Source of the DNA: Lachnospiraceae bacterium
GTDB lineage: Bacteria > Bacillota > Clostridia > Lachnospirales > Lachnospiraceae
Assembly (NCBI GenBank): GCA_015057825.1
Contig: SVDN01000008.1
Span: 40,374-104,373 of the forward strand
Direction: 5' to 3'
Length of the DNA: 64,000 bases
Positions within the stretch are counted from its first letter, which is position 1, and each line of letters opens with the position of its first letter. Below the pieces are notes generated by a model. The model did not search any database. It saw nothing but the letters and a program-made list of their open reading frames with translations, and had not been told where the DNA came from. Below are positions 51,157 through 60,762 of this stretch, piece by piece. The position numbers were made by a program, and so were the translations under genes.

Positions 51157-53247
51157 TTAATTGTCTTCCTTTTGAGCTCTGGCTTCGATTTCTCTTTGCT
51201 GAACATCTGAAGGTGCTTGTTCGTAACGATTGAATTCATATTCATATCTACCGATACCACCCGTCATCGAACGCAAATCAGCCGAATAACCATAGAGCTC
51301 CGATAAAGGAATCTCAGCTTCAACGGTTGTGTAGCCGGAATCATCCGGTGTCATACCAAGCACGCGACCTCTACGCTTGTTCAAGTCGCCCATAACATCA
51401 CCGGTATATTTTTCCGGAACAAATACTCTCATTGTGCCGATAGGCTCCAAAAGAACCGGACCCGCTTCCATAAAGCCGGTTTTAAATGCTAACATCGTAG
51501 CGGTTTTAAATGCCATTTCCGATGAATCAACCGGATGATAAGATCCGTCAATCAATGTGGCTTTAACACCCACTACCGGATATCCTGCCAAAGGTCCTTT
51601 AAGAACACTTTCCTGAATACCTTTTTCTACGGCAGGGAAATAATTCTTAGGTACGGAACCGCCGAATATTTTTTCTTCAAAAACATAAGGTTTTTCAAGA
51701 TCTCCCGAAGGTTCGAAAACCATTTTAACGTGACCGTACTGACCGTGTCCTCCGGACTGTTTTTTGTGCTTTCCTTCCACTTCCGAACGTTTTTTGATTG
51801 TTTCTCTGAAAGCTACTTTTGGTTTTGAAAGTTCAATATCAACCTTATATCTTTCTTTAAGTTTAGCCGCAACAACTTCCAATTGCTGTTCGCCGATACC
51901 ATACATCAGCATCTGGCGATTTTCTTCGTCATTTACAACTTTCAAAGTCATATCTTCGGCAACCAGTTTGGCAAGAGCCTGTGAAATCTTATCTTCATCA
52001 CCCTTGTTAACGGATTTGTATCTTCTGTAAGTATACGGAATCGAAAATTCAGGTTTTTCCAGTGTAATAGGGTCTTCTTTTCTGGATAATGTTTCCGTTG
52101 TTTTTGTATATGTAAGCTTACTTATTGCGCCGATATCGCCTGCCATAAGCTCTTTTGTCTCTTCTGTGTTTTTACCGCGAATAATATATAATTTAGGGAT
52201 TTTTTCCGAATAATCCGCTTCTTCGCAATATATTGTGTCATCGGCTTTTAATGTACCCGAGCAAACCTTAACAAGTGAGAATTTTCCCACGAAAGGATCG
52301 ATAATTGTTTTGAACACATATGCTGCAAGCGGTCCGTCGGAGTCGCATGTAGCTTTGAATTCGGAATTATCTTTATGTCTGATACCTTTCTTAAATGTAG
52401 GACGAGATTGATTAGGTGCAGGGAAATATCTGTCGATGGATTCAACAACCATTCTGACACCTTGATCGTAAACCGAAGCACCGCATTGAACGGGAACAAT
52501 GTCACCGTCGGATACGCTGTTTCTTAAGGCCGAGAAAATCTCATCCATTGTAAACTCTTCACCATCAAAGTATTTGTTCATTAAATCTTCGCTGGTTTCG
52601 GCAACAGCCTCCATAATCATATCTCTTGATGAAGCAATAACATCCGTCATATCTGCCGGGAGATCGCATTCATCATAAGAGCCGTCATCTTTATATTTAC
52701 GGCCTTTTTGTCTGATTACGTTTGCATAACCCACAAATGTGCCGTTTTCTTTCATAGGATAATGGAAAGGTGCGATTTTCTTTCCGAATTTTTCTTTTAA
52801 GTCTTCAAGAAGCTTTGTATAATCGGCATTTGAATCATCCAATGATGATACATAGAAAAGACGCGGCAAATGATATTTTTCACATATTTCCCATGCTTTA
52901 ATCGTTCCCACTTCAATGCCCGATTTACAGTTAATAACAATAACTGCTGCATCGGCAACACTGATTGCTTCTTCAACTTCTCCGACAAAATCGAAAGATC
53001 CCGGTGTATCGAGAATGTTGATTTTGACGCCCATAAATTCTATTGGAATAACGGAAGTACCGATTGAAATACCACGTTTAATCTCTTCTTTGTCATAATC
53101 ACTTATGGTATTACCGTCAGAAACCTTACCGATTCTGTTGGTGATTTTTGTACCATAAGCCATGGCCTCAATCATAGATGTTTTACCGGATCCCCCATGA
53201 CCAAGTAAAACAACATTTCTGATGTTGTCTGTTTTGTACACATTCAT
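51157..53247 (-). CDS. Elongation factor G-like translational GTPase (paralogue)
   Basis: This 696-residue protein has EF-G domains I-V. The P-loop is GHGGSGKT (16-23) in place of the canonical AHIDAGKT, the G3 motif is DTPGSFDFVGEV (80-91), and the expected NKxD of G4 is SSLD (134-137). C-terminal domains IV-V are present (VAFRETIKK, HKKQSGGHGQYGHVK, VEAEIPLSELYGYSADLRSMTGGIGRYEYEFNRYEQAP). It belongs to the EF-G2-like group; the main fusA would be in the rpsL cluster elsewhere. The degenerate G4 suggests altered nucleotide specificity. GGAGG precedes the start. Confidence 0.87.
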   Translation of the reverse strand: MNVYKTDNIRNVVLLGHGGSGKTSMIEAMAYGTKITNRIGKVSDGNTISDYDKEEIKRGISIGTSVIPIEFMGVKINILDTPGSFDFVGEVEEAISVADAAVIVINCKSGIEVGTIKAWEICEKYHLPRLFYVSSLDDSNADYTKLLEDLKEKFGKKIAPFHYPMKENGTFVGYANVIRQKGRKYKDDGSYDECDLPADMTDVIASSRDMIMEAVAETSEDLMNKYFDGEEFTMDEIFSALRNSVSDGDIVPVQCGASVYDQGVRMVVESIDRYFPAPNQSRPTFKKGIRHKDNSEFKATCDSDGPLAAYVFKTIIDPFVGKFSLVKVCSGTLKADDTIYCEEADYSEKIPKLYIIRGKNTEETKELMAGDIGAISKLTYTKTTETLSRKEDPITLEKPEFSIPYTYRRYKSVNKGDEDKISQALAKLVAEDMTLKVVNDEENRQMLMYGIGEQQLEVVAAKLKERYKVDIELSKPKVAFRETIKKRSEVEGKHKKQSGGHGQYGHVKMVFEPSGDLEKPYVFEEKIFGGSVPKNYFPAVEKGIQESVLKGPLAGYPVVGVKATLIDGSYHPVDSSEMAFKTATMLAFKTGFMEAGPVLLEPIGTMRVFVPEKYTGDVMGDLNKRRGRVLGMTPDDSGYTTVEAEIPLSELYGYSADLRSMTGGIGRYEYEFNRYEQAPSDVQQREIEARAQKEDN

Positions 53248-53582
53248 TTAGTTTTCCTCCCATAAAAATTATTATACAAAAGCTGCCTTCCCCATTTGCT
53301 TAACAAACTGTTATGCTAATTTAGCTGAGAGTTCTACCCAATTTAAATCTCTTTTCTTGCCGACCTATATATTGTTGAAAAATATGGACATTATAGGTTA
53401 GCACGCTAAACGCAACTTGTACTATTTAATTTTACTAAATAAAAGCTTTAAATACAAGATGTTTTTGTAAAAATTTTCCAAAAATTTAAAATTTTCAAAC
53501 AATTGACACAATTTAAAAAACTATTCAAATTTCGGTATATATAACTTATTGAATTAATCAACAACATTATGAATATTACAAA

Positions 53583-53619
53583 AATCACCGAAAATCGCAT
53601 AAGCGACATTTCGGTGATT
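53583..53619 (-). terminator. Second hairpin downstream of recA
   Basis: An 11-bp outer stem AATCACCGAAA / TTTCGGTGATT encloses TCGC/GCGA. On the minus strand it runs into TTTTTGT, so it may be a back-up terminator for recA. Confidence 0.6.
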
Positions 53620-53675
53620 GTATCACGGTCGTCAAATGCGCGAAAGCAAGCTTTCTGCATTTTCCTCGTCGTGTA

Positions 53676-53713
53676 CACAAAAAGCAGCCGACAATTTTTA
53701 AACTGTCGACTGC
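53676..53713 (-). terminator. recA terminator
   Basis: GCAGTCGACA / TGTCGGCTGC on the minus strand (53713-53704 and 53693-53684, one wobble) is followed by TTTTTGTG. It lies 24 bases after the recA stop. Confidence 0.88.
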
Positions 53714-53737
53714 CATATCATTTAAAACATTAGTATT

Positions 53738-54772
53738 TTATTCTTCTTCCGAAGCAGCTTCTTCAGCTTCAGGTGCTGCATCAAGACAACATCTTTCACG
53801 AACGATATCCGAGATTTCTTTGAATATTTCAGGATGCTCTTTAAGATAATTCTTGGCATTTTCACGACCTTGACCAATCTTTTCTCCGTTATATGCATAC
53901 CAAGCACCCGATTTGTTTACGATATTTAAGTCGGAAGCAACATCCAAAACGTCGCCTTCAACGGAAATACCCGTACCGAACATAATATCAAATTCAGCTT
54001 CTCTGAAAGGAGGAGCTACTTTATTCTTTACAACTTTGATTCTTGTACGGTTACCGATTACTTCTCCGCCACTCTTTAATGTCTCGATTCTTCTGACATC
54101 AAGTCTGATTGTTGAATAGAATTTAAGTGCTCTGCCGCCTGTTGTTGTTTCCGGATTTCCGAACATTACTCCGATTTTTTCTCTCAACTGGTTGATAAAG
54201 ATGATTGAGCAATGAGTTTTGTTGATAATAGCCGTAAGCTTTCTTAAAGCCTGAGACATAAGTCTTGCCTGTTTACCAACCTGGGCATCACCCATGTCGC
54301 CATCGATTTCATCCTTTGGAACAAGAGCCGCAACCGAGTCGATGATTATAATATCAACGGCACCGGAGCGAACCATTGTTTCGGCAATTTCAAGTCCCTG
54401 TTCACCGTAATCCGGCTGTGAAATATAAAGATTATCAATATCAACGCCTATTGCTTTTGCATACATAGGATCGAGAGCGTGTTCCGCATCGATAAAGCCG
54501 GCAATACCGCCCATTTTCTGAACTTCCGCAACCATATGCAAAGCAACGGTTGTTTTACCGCTGGATTCAGGGCCGTAGATTTCGATAATTCTTCCTTTTG
54601 GGATACCACCGAGACCAAGTGCAAGATCCAGACTGATTGAGCCTGTCGGTGTTGTTTCGATATTCAAGGCCGCACCTTGATCTCCCAATCTCATGATTGA
54701 ACCTTTACCATGCTGTTTTTCAATTTGAGTAATCGCTGCGTCCAACGCCTTTAATTTTTCATCTTTGTCCAT
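53738..54772 (-). CDS. recA: Recombinase RecA
   Basis: The 344-residue RecA has Walker [75 protein letters not shown] and a short acidic C-terminus. It drives homologous recombination and LexA cleavage. It is preceded by an SOS-controlled promoter. The genes around it differ from the common cinA-recA-recX order: a DMT exporter and a radical SAM gene separate it from cinA, and no recX follows. Confidence 0.99.
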   Translation of the reverse strand: MDKDEKLKALDAAITQIEKQHGKGSIMRLGDQGAALNIETTPTGSISLDLALGLGGIPKGRIIEIYGPESSGKTTVALHMVAEVQKMGGIAGFIDAEHALDPMYAKAIGVDIDNLYISQPDYGEQGLEIAETMVRSGAVDIIIIDSVAALVPKDEIDGDMGDAQVGKQARLMSQALRKLTAIINKTHCSIIFINQLREKIGVMFGNPETTTGGRALKFYSTIRLDVRRIETLKSGGEVIGNRTRIKVVKNKVAPPFREAEFDIMFGTGISVEGDVLDVASDLNIVNKSGAWYAYNGEKIGQGRENAKNYLKEHPEIFKEISDIVRERCCLDAAPEAEEAASEEE

Positions 54773-54876
54773 TTAAACTTCTCCTTTGAAAATATATTAA
54801 AATCGAACATCTTTTACAAAATTATTATATAAATTTAAGGATATACACCATTTAATAATGTATGTCAAAAACATTG

Positions 54877-54947
54877 CGAACTAATGTTCGTAATTAATAT
54901 AATATATATTTAATTCTTTGTCAATAGTTTTTTCGAAAATTCGTTCG
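54877..54947. promoter_or_regulatory. LexA boxes of recA
   Basis: CGAACTAATGTTCG (54877-54890) is a near-perfect palindromic SOS box placed at the transcription-start side of the recA promoter; CGAAAATTCGTTCG (54934-54947) lies just upstream of the -35. Both resemble the boxes at lexA. Confidence 0.85.
54896..54924 (-). promoter_or_regulatory. recA promoter
   Basis: On the minus strand TTGACA (54924-54919) and TATATT (54901-54896) are 17 bases apart, with LexA boxes on both sides. Confidence 0.85.
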
Positions 54948-55057
54948 ATTTTTTAAAATTGGATACTTTGCTTTGAAAACCATTGATTTTACATACAAAG
55001 TAAAGGATTGTATTTAAGAAATTACGAATATGATTGTATTAAAAAATCGAACATAAG

Positions 55058-55942
55058 TCAATCCATTTTAGCAATAAATTGTTTTCTGCCCACAATTTCG
55101 CTTGCAATTGCTCCGCCTATAACCAAATTTGCCCCCAAAATACCTATTGCCGATATTGGCTGTTTCAATACGGTCATGGATAAAATAACCGCCAATGCCG
55201 GCTCTATATAGCCCAAAATAGATGATGTTTGGATAGGCAATTTCCCGATCCCGTCAAAATAAAAGCAATAAGCTATTCCCGTTTGAATTATTCCCACTAT
55301 TGCAATAAGAACAATCGCTTTCAAATCAAAAGCGTTTTCCATGTTTCCAAAGCTGTTTATCGCAAAAGGCAATACGACAATAGCTGATGTTCCCAATTGA
55401 AAAGTTGTTTTATCGTAAAAGGATATATCTTTGAACTTTTTGTTGCAAAATATAATAACAACAAAAGACAAAGTAGCGATCCCGGCAATCAAAATCCCGA
55501 TAGGATCAAAGAAATCCACTTTTTTACCGAATATTCCGGATGCAAAAATCACCCCTATAAAAGTAACTGCAATACATATTAGTTTTGCAAATGAAATCTT
55601 CTCTTTGTATATAAAAGCCGATAAAAATATGGCAATCATAGGCGCCATGTAATTTATTAAAGTCGCAACCGCAACTCCCACGTAATTATATGCACTGAAA
55701 AGAAATACCCAGTTTATTCCAAGAGCAACGCCGGATATCAAAAGCCATAGAAGATTGCTTTTAATTGCCTTAAGATCGGGCCTTTTTCCCATAGCAAGCA
55801 TAACAACAATAACCGTAAGAAAGCCCAAACTTCCTCTGAAAAAAACCGTAACAACCGGAGGCATATTCAAATAATAAAGAATAACCGTCAGTGTACCGAA
55901 AAGCACAACGGAAAAAATGAATTTGATTTTTTGAACAATCAT
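55058..55942 (-). CDS. EamA/DMT-superfamily transporter
   Basis: The 294-residue membrane protein has about 10 hydrophobic segments in two EamA repeats (NYVGVAVATLINYMAPMIAIFLSAFIYKEKIS in the first; LPIQTSSILGYIEPALAVILSMTVLKQPISAIGILGANLVIGGAI in the second). These export amino acids or metabolites; the substrate is unknown. It ends 285 bases before recA, a stretch that holds only the recA leader, promoter and boxes. Confidence 0.92.
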   Translation of the reverse strand: MIVQKIKFIFSVVLFGTLTVILYYLNMPPVVTVFFRGSLGFLTVIVVMLAMGKRPDLKAIKSNLLWLLISGVALGINWVFLFSAYNYVGVAVATLINYMAPMIAIFLSAFIYKEKISFAKLICIAVTFIGVIFASGIFGKKVDFFDPIGILIAGIATLSFVVIIFCNKKFKDISFYDKTTFQLGTSAIVVLPFAINSFGNMENAFDLKAIVLIAIVGIIQTGIAYCFYFDGIGKLPIQTSSILGYIEPALAVILSMTVLKQPISAIGILGANLVIGGAIASEIVGRKQFIAKMD

Positions 55943-55968
55943 TGAAATCTCCCTAATCTAATCTATTC

Positions 55969-56904
55969 TTAATTTATCAAGCTTCCTTGATAAATATTAT
56001 TGTCTTTAAAATATTTATGAATTGTATTTAAAACATTTTTCTTATCGGCGCTCCACAAAGGTTCGATTAAAAGCTTTTTGGGACCGTCACCCGTAAGCCT
56101 GTGAATAACAATATCTTTGGGAATAATGGATAATGCATCCCCAAGCAAAGAACAATATTCCTCAAGAGAAATTATTTTAAATCTATTTTCATGATAATAT
56201 TTTGCCAAGTCCGTATCTTTAAGAACATGTAGCATATGTAGCTTAATCCCGCTTATAGCCTGCTTGCAAACATATTTTACAGATTGAAGCATCATTTCTT
56301 TGTCTTCTCCCGGCAAGCCAAGAATCAGATGAGTAATAATCTCCACATTAGTATCGGCAAGCATCCCAAGCGCATTATCATATACATCAAGGCTATAACC
56401 CCGTCTTATAAATTCCGCGCTTTTTTCGTGTATTGTCTGAAGCCCCATCTCAAGCCAAACAGGTTTAATCTCATTTAATCTTTTTAACATTTCAACGACT
56501 TTTTTGTCAATACAATCCGGTCTTGTGGCAATGGATATAGCAACAATGTCATCATAGCTCAAAGCCTTTTTATATAGTTTTTCCAAAAAATCCAAATCAC
56601 CATATGTATTTGAAAAGCTCTGAAAATAAGCCATATACTTCACATCTTTATTGTTTTTTAACTTTGAAGATAAATTCTCCTTAGCCCAATTAATTTGCTT
56701 ATCAAAGTCCCAATTTGCAGGAGGCGCAAAATCTCCCGAGCCGCCGTTACTGCAGAAAATACAACCACCCGTTCCTGCTTTGCCGTCGCGATTTGGGCAA
56801 GTGCAAGAAGAATTAAGGGCAAGCTTGTAAACCTTGCCCCCGAATTGTTTGTACATATATTCATTTAGTGAATAATAGTGTTTTTCAAACTGTAAATCCG
56901 ACAT
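55969..56904 (-). CDS. Radical SAM protein, TIGR01212 family
   Basis: The 311-residue radical SAM protein (YhcC-like) has YKLALNSSCTCPNRDGKAGTGGCIFCSNGGSGDF, in which the cluster cysteines are spaced Cx(n)CxxC unlike the standard CxxxCxxC, as is typical of this family. WLEMGLQTIHEKSAEFIRRGYS and THLILGLPGEDKEMMLQS follow. The reaction is unknown; some relatives are linked to tRNA or metabolic repair. It lies between cinA and the DMT exporter. Confidence 0.9.
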   Translation of the reverse strand: MSDLQFEKHYYSLNEYMYKQFGGKVYKLALNSSCTCPNRDGKAGTGGCIFCSNGGSGDFAPPANWDFDKQINWAKENLSSKLKNNKDVKYMAYFQSFSNTYGDLDFLEKLYKKALSYDDIVAISIATRPDCIDKKVVEMLKRLNEIKPVWLEMGLQTIHEKSAEFIRRGYSLDVYDNALGMLADTNVEIITHLILGLPGEDKEMMLQSVKYVCKQAISGIKLHMLHVLKDTDLAKYYHENRFKIISLEEYCSLLGDALSIIPKDIVIHRLTGDGPKKLLIEPLWSADKKNVLNTIHKYFKDNNIYQGSLIN

Positions 56905-56976
56905 TTTTAATTCTTTAAATATATAAATCTATCATGCAAAATTCTATAATGTGGCAAAATTCATTCCGGCAGATAA

Positions 56977-58206
56977 TCAACCAACCGCTCTGCGAATCAT
57001 ATCCAAAGCCGTCATAACCGTACCTTGTCTTATGGTTAGTCTGTTGCCTTTTCTTGTTAGCTTTTTAACCACAGTATTGCCTTTATAATAAAGACCGATA
57101 TAAACCAAACCCACCGGCTTATCTTTAGTTCCGCCGTCGGGACCCGCAATTCCCGTAATTCCTATGCCTATGTCCGCCGCCGAAACAAGAGCAACGCCCT
57201 CAGCCATTTTGGATGCCACTTCTTCACTGACCGCACCGTATTTTTCCAAAATATCATGAGGAACACCAAGGCGCTTTTCTTTAGCTTCGTTTGAGTATGT
57301 TACAAATGACTCGTTAATAATATCAGAAGAGCCCGGAACATTAATAATAGTTGAAGCCAGCATTCCGCCGGTACAACTTTCCGCACAAGCAATGTGCAAC
57401 TTATTTGCTTTAAGCAATTTAACGACTGCGGCTTCCAAAGACTCATCAACATCATAAGAATAAATATAATCCTCAAAGCGTTCTTTGATTTTATCAACCA
57501 TTGGCTCAATAAGACCTAAAGCCTCAGCTTCGCTTTTTGCCTTGGCAGTAACCCTAAGCTGGCTTTCAAAAGGTTTTGCATATGGCGCAACCGTAGGATT
57601 CTCGCTGTTAATCAAATCATCTGCCATGGAAGCCATTGTAGACTCGCCGATTCCAATCATTTTAACTGTTCTTGACACAATAACATCATCGGAAAGAGTT
57701 TTTAAATATGGCAAAACACTTTCTTTAAACATAAGAGTCATTTCCGATGGCGGTCCCGGAAGCATAATAACCCTTTTGCCGTTATTTTCAACAATGGCAC
57801 CCGGTGCCGTACCATGATTGTTATAAAGAGGAGTTGCTCCCTCCGGCAAAAATGCTTGTTTATAGTTATTTTCCGTAATAACAAGCCTAAAAGAATGCAA
57901 TCTTTCTTCCAGCATTTCTTTTGCTTTTGCATTTTCTACAAGTTTCTTGCCCATTGCCTTAGCAATAATTTCTTTTGTTAAGTCATCCTGCGTAGGTCCA
58001 AGTCCACCGGTAGTAATAACTATATCCGAACGATTAAGTGCAATATCCAATGCAGATTCAAGACGTTCGGGATTATCTCCCACAACCGTTTGAAAAAACA
58101 CCGAAAGACCCAAATTTGCTAGTTCCTCCGATAAAAATTTGGCATTTGTATTAACTATATTTCCAAGCAAAATCTCGGTACCCACGCATAATATTTCAAC
58201 TATCAT
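56977..58206 (-). CDS. cinA: CinA: competence/damage-inducible protein with NMN deamidase-type domain
   Basis: This 409-residue protein has an N-terminal MocF/MoaB-like domain (EILCVGTEILLGNIVNTNAKFLSEEL, TTGGLGPTQDDLTKE) and a C-terminal CinA (PncC) domain (CAESCTGGMLASTIINVPGSSDIINESFVTYSN, GITGIAGPDGGTKDKPVGLV). It acts in NAD or pyridine-nucleotide salvage. It usually precedes recA; here two other genes lie between. Confidence 0.96.
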   Translation of the reverse strand: MIVEILCVGTEILLGNIVNTNAKFLSEELANLGLSVFFQTVVGDNPERLESALDIALNRSDIVITTGGLGPTQDDLTKEIIAKAMGKKLVENAKAKEMLEERLHSFRLVITENNYKQAFLPEGATPLYNNHGTAPGAIVENNGKRVIMLPGPPSEMTLMFKESVLPYLKTLSDDVIVSRTVKMIGIGESTMASMADDLINSENPTVAPYAKPFESQLRVTAKAKSEAEALGLIEPMVDKIKERFEDYIYSYDVDESLEAAVVKLLKANKLHIACAESCTGGMLASTIINVPGSSDIINESFVTYSNEAKEKRLGVPHDILEKYGAVSEEVASKMAEGVALVSAADIGIGITGIAGPDGGTKDKPVGLVYIGLYYKGNTVVKKLTRKGNRLTIRQGTVMTALDMIRRAVG

Positions 58207-58270
58207 GATTATTAACCTCTGAAAAACTAATCTTATGCTATTTTATGTTATTTTAACCAATATATCAATA

Positions 58271-58300
58271 GAAAAAGAGCGCGACTATTGTCACGCTCTT
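58271..58300 (-). terminator. Terminator of the chemoreceptor gene
   Basis: AAGAGCGTGAC / GTCGCGCTCTT on the minus strand (58300-58290 and 58285-58275) with a 4-base loop is followed by TTTTTC. It lies 13 bases after the gene's stop. Confidence 0.88.
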
Positions 58301-58312
58301 AGGAAATCATAA

Positions 58313-60049
58313 TTATTTTAATGTAAACTGATTTACTATATCATCAAGCTGTTCCGCATAATCGTTACATTCTTCAACCATGTTGAATGTAGATCCCGTC
58401 TTTGAAACAATATCCGTAACCGTGCCGGCGATGTTTGTTACACCATCTGCGGATTCACCGATAGTGGAACTGATACCGGAAATCTCTTTAACGATGTTGG
58501 AAATAAGCTCAACCAAACTGTTTGTGGATGTCTTAATCTTAAGCATACTATCTTTAAAGTTTTCCGCATCATCATGATATTGTTCGCTAACCTTAGCAAA
58601 TTCATCATAATCATTAAGAACCGTTGTTTCAAGGAAATCCGTTGTCTCTTTCAAACATTCTGCCATATTTGAAACGGCATTGTTTACCTCGGTAACAATA
58701 TTATCAATATCCGCAACGGCATTGGACGTTTGTTCTGCCAAAGAACCGATTTCCGAAGCTACAACCGCAAATCCGCGGCCTGCTTCACCTGCTCTTGCCG
58801 CCTCAATGGAAGCATTAAGAGCAAGAAGTCCCGTTTGAGATGAAATAGACATAATAGTCTGTGTAAGTTCGTTGATTTTTTCGACAGCTTTGGAGCTTTC
58901 AATAGCGGCAGCGGTCTTTTCGCGAACGGATTCATAAATGCTTCTTGTTCTGTTTGTAGCATTTTCTGTTGTCTTTTTAAGTGTTTGTGCCCTATTCATA
59001 ATCTCGTCGGAAAGTGATGTTCCGCTATCGGCAAGTCCACCGATTTCTCTTGCATCACTGCTCATGTTTTCAACGTTCATATTCATAGTCTCGGCAGATG
59101 CGCTAGCTTCCTGCATTCCCGCAGCAAGTTCTTCTGTTGTAGCCGAGTTGTCCGTACAAAGAGAATTGACCTCATTTGTTGAAACTTTAAGGTCTTCAAC
59201 ATTATCTTTAAGACGTTTGCTTGTATCATCAATATTCATAATAATGTCACGTAAGCAACCTCTCATACTCTTAACGGCCCTTGCCATAAGACCGATTTCA
59301 TCGCTGCGTCTGGAAAGTGCGTCGTTAGCCGGAACATGTTGAAAATTAAATGATGCGGTTGTATCGATAATATCAACAATTCTCTTAAGAGGTTTAAACA
59401 TAATAGTTGATGCTAAGAATCCAACTATCAATACCACAACAACACAAGCAATGGCAACAATAATCATTATATTTTTAACCATTTCCACAGGAGCCATAAT
59501 TTCATTATAATCAGCGGTTATAATAACTATGTCACTTGATTGAGTAAGTGCGTAACCGGCAAATTTTTGCTCACCTTTAAATTCGTAAACAATAGCTCCG
59601 TCTTCAACTTTTTGACCTGCGGAAAGTTGTGCAACTATTCCTTTAACAGCTTCGTTTTCAACCTGTGAACCGATTTTTTCGGCTGTCGGATGATAAAGCA
59701 TCAATCCCGTGGGATCAACAAAATAAGCATATGAGCTGGGCACATCCGTAAGTTGAACACTGCCTAAGGCAACCGATAAAACTTCGACCGGAAGTTTAAC
59801 CCCCAAACCGCCCGAATTTGAAATGGCATCAAGATTATCGGCACATAATCTGGCCATATCCATTGTATAATTCTTATATGATTCCGTTATGGTGTTTTTT
59901 GTTCTCGGAACTGTTATAAGAATGTTACAGACCATAATAATGGCTGTAATAATAACGAATACGAGTGCTACTTTTGTAGCCATAGATTTGAAAAAAGGAA
60001 CTCTTTTTGCAGACAAATTAATATTCATCTTAATTTCTGAATTATCCAT
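58313..60049 (-). CDS. Methyl-accepting chemotaxis protein with single Cache domain
   Basis: The 578-residue chemoreceptor has a membrane segment (about 26-47), an extracellular sCache sensor (about 50-185, [26 protein letters not shown]), a second membrane segment (about 193-215), HAMP (about 216-268) and a long coiled-coil signalling domain with the tip [39 protein letters not shown] (404-442). It should signal to CheA/CheW; no che or fla gene is in the window. It has its own promoter and terminator and stands between pgsA and cinA. AGAGG precedes the start. Confidence 0.94.
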   Translation of the reverse strand: MDNSEIKMNINLSAKRVPFFKSMATKVALVFVIITAIIMVCNILITVPRTKNTITESYKNYTMDMARLCADNLDAISNSGGLGVKLPVEVLSVALGSVQLTDVPSSYAYFVDPTGLMLYHPTAEKIGSQVENEAVKGIVAQLSAGQKVEDGAIVYEFKGEQKFAGYALTQSSDIVIITADYNEIMAPVEMVKNIMIIVAIACVVVVLIVGFLASTIMFKPLKRIVDIIDTTASFNFQHVPANDALSRRSDEIGLMARAVKSMRGCLRDIIMNIDDTSKRLKDNVEDLKVSTNEVNSLCTDNSATTEELAAGMQEASASAETMNMNVENMSSDAREIGGLADSGTSLSDEIMNRAQTLKKTTENATNRTRSIYESVREKTAAAIESSKAVEKINELTQTIMSISSQTGLLALNASIEAARAGEAGRGFAVVASEIGSLAEQTSNAVADIDNIVTEVNNAVSNMAECLKETTDFLETTVLNDYDEFAKVSEQYHDDAENFKDSMLKIKTSTNSLVELISNIVKEISGISSTIGESADGVTNIAGTVTDIVSKTGSTFNMVEECNDYAEQLDDIVNQFTLK

Positions 60050-60068
60050 TTAAAAATACCTCTCTTAT

Positions 60069-60097
60069 ATAATATATATACAGAGAAATTTTAGCAA
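60069..60097 (-). promoter_or_regulatory. Promoter of the chemoreceptor gene
   Basis: On the minus strand TTGCTA (60097-60092) and TATTAT (60074-60069) are 17 bases apart; the -35 box overlaps the T-tract of the preceding terminator. Confidence 0.7.
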
Positions 60098-60145
60098 AAA
60101 AACACATTGTAATCAATACTAAATCAGTATTTTTACAATGTGTTT
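60095..60145 (-). terminator. Terminator of the pgsA operon
   Basis: A 13-bp stem AAACACATTGTAA / TTACAATGTGTTT (60100-60112 and 60133-60145) encloses an ATACT/AGTAT inner stem; on the minus strand it is followed by a run of T. It ends the yicC-gmk-rpoZ-rimO-pgsA transcript. Confidence 0.85.
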
Positions 60146-60208
60146 GTTAAAGCAAATTTTAAGTATACAATGTATAAATTTAATATAATATTAAAGCTTA
60201 AAAAAAGA

Positions 60209-60754
60209 TTACATATCGTGACCTATTACATTCCAATTTTTAACCAAATAATCGATTAATGAAACAATCGTAAGAACCAATGCCACATAAACCAATATTT
60301 GAGTAATTACATAGAATGGGATTATCCACCAAAGATCGATAATCAAGAAAATAATTGCAAACATTTGAAATGCTGTTTTGTATTTGCCCCAATAGCTGGC
60401 AGCGATTACTACGCCTTTATTTGCCGCAACAAGTCTGAATCCGCTGATAATAAACTCTCTGGCAATAATTATAATTACTATCCAAGAAGCAATTTCATGC
60501 TTTTCAACAAAGCAAATGAGTGCCGAGCAAACAAGAAGTTTATCGGCAAGAGGATCCATAAATTTTCCGAAATCCGTTACAAGGTTATATTTTCTAGCTA
60601 TTTTTCCGTCAAAGAAATCCGTAAGGGATGCAACGATAAAGATTGCAAGAGCAACCATTCTACCTGCATATCCGAAGTTCGGAATCAAAAGGAAAATAAC
60701 AAAAGGTACAATCAAAACAACTCTGAATAAGGTTAATTTATTAGGTAAATTCAT
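60209..60754 (-). CDS. pgsA: CDP-diacylglycerol-glycerol-3-phosphate 3-phosphatidyltransferase
   Basis: This 181-residue membrane enzyme makes phosphatidylglycerophosphate. The CDP-alcohol phosphotransferase signature is SLTDFFDGKIARKYNLVTDFGKFMDPLADK (written here as its two halves: DFFDGKIAR and GKFMDPLAD), with further membrane segments. The start at 60754 is preferred; an in-frame GTG at 60778 directly abuts the GGGAGG and would add MRHCRKNT. A hairpin separates this Shine-Dalgarno site from the ATG. It follows rimO, as in many Clostridia. Confidence 0.93.
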   Translation of the reverse strand: MNLPNKLTLFRVVLIVPFVIFLLIPNFGYAGRMVALAIFIVASLTDFFDGKIARKYNLVTDFGKFMDPLADKLLVCSALICFVEKHEIASWIVIIIIAREFIISGFRLVAANKGVVIAASYWGKYKTAFQMFAIIFLIIDLWWIIPFYVITQILVYVALVLTIVSLIDYLVKNWNVIGHDM

Positions 60755-60762
60755 AGTATTTT

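Larger units (their letters stand above)
53248..53737. other. 490-base gene-free region between recA and the EF-G paralogue
   Basis: No convincing gene is seen; an open frame on the minus strand (53448-53678) is low-complexity and overlaps hairpins. It contains the recA terminator, a hairpin GAAAGC/GCTTTC with flanking AAATGC/GCATTT (53634-53662), a long hairpin AATCACCGAAA...TTTCGGTGATT (53583-53619) followed on the minus strand by TTTTT, and an AT-rich leader before the EF-G-like start with a possible -10 TATAAT (53395-53390). Confidence 0.7.

Noticed and set aside
53448..53678. 76-residue minus-strand open frame after recA
   Set aside because: It contains two hairpins and low-complexity hydrophobic sequence; no Shine-Dalgarno site or family match.
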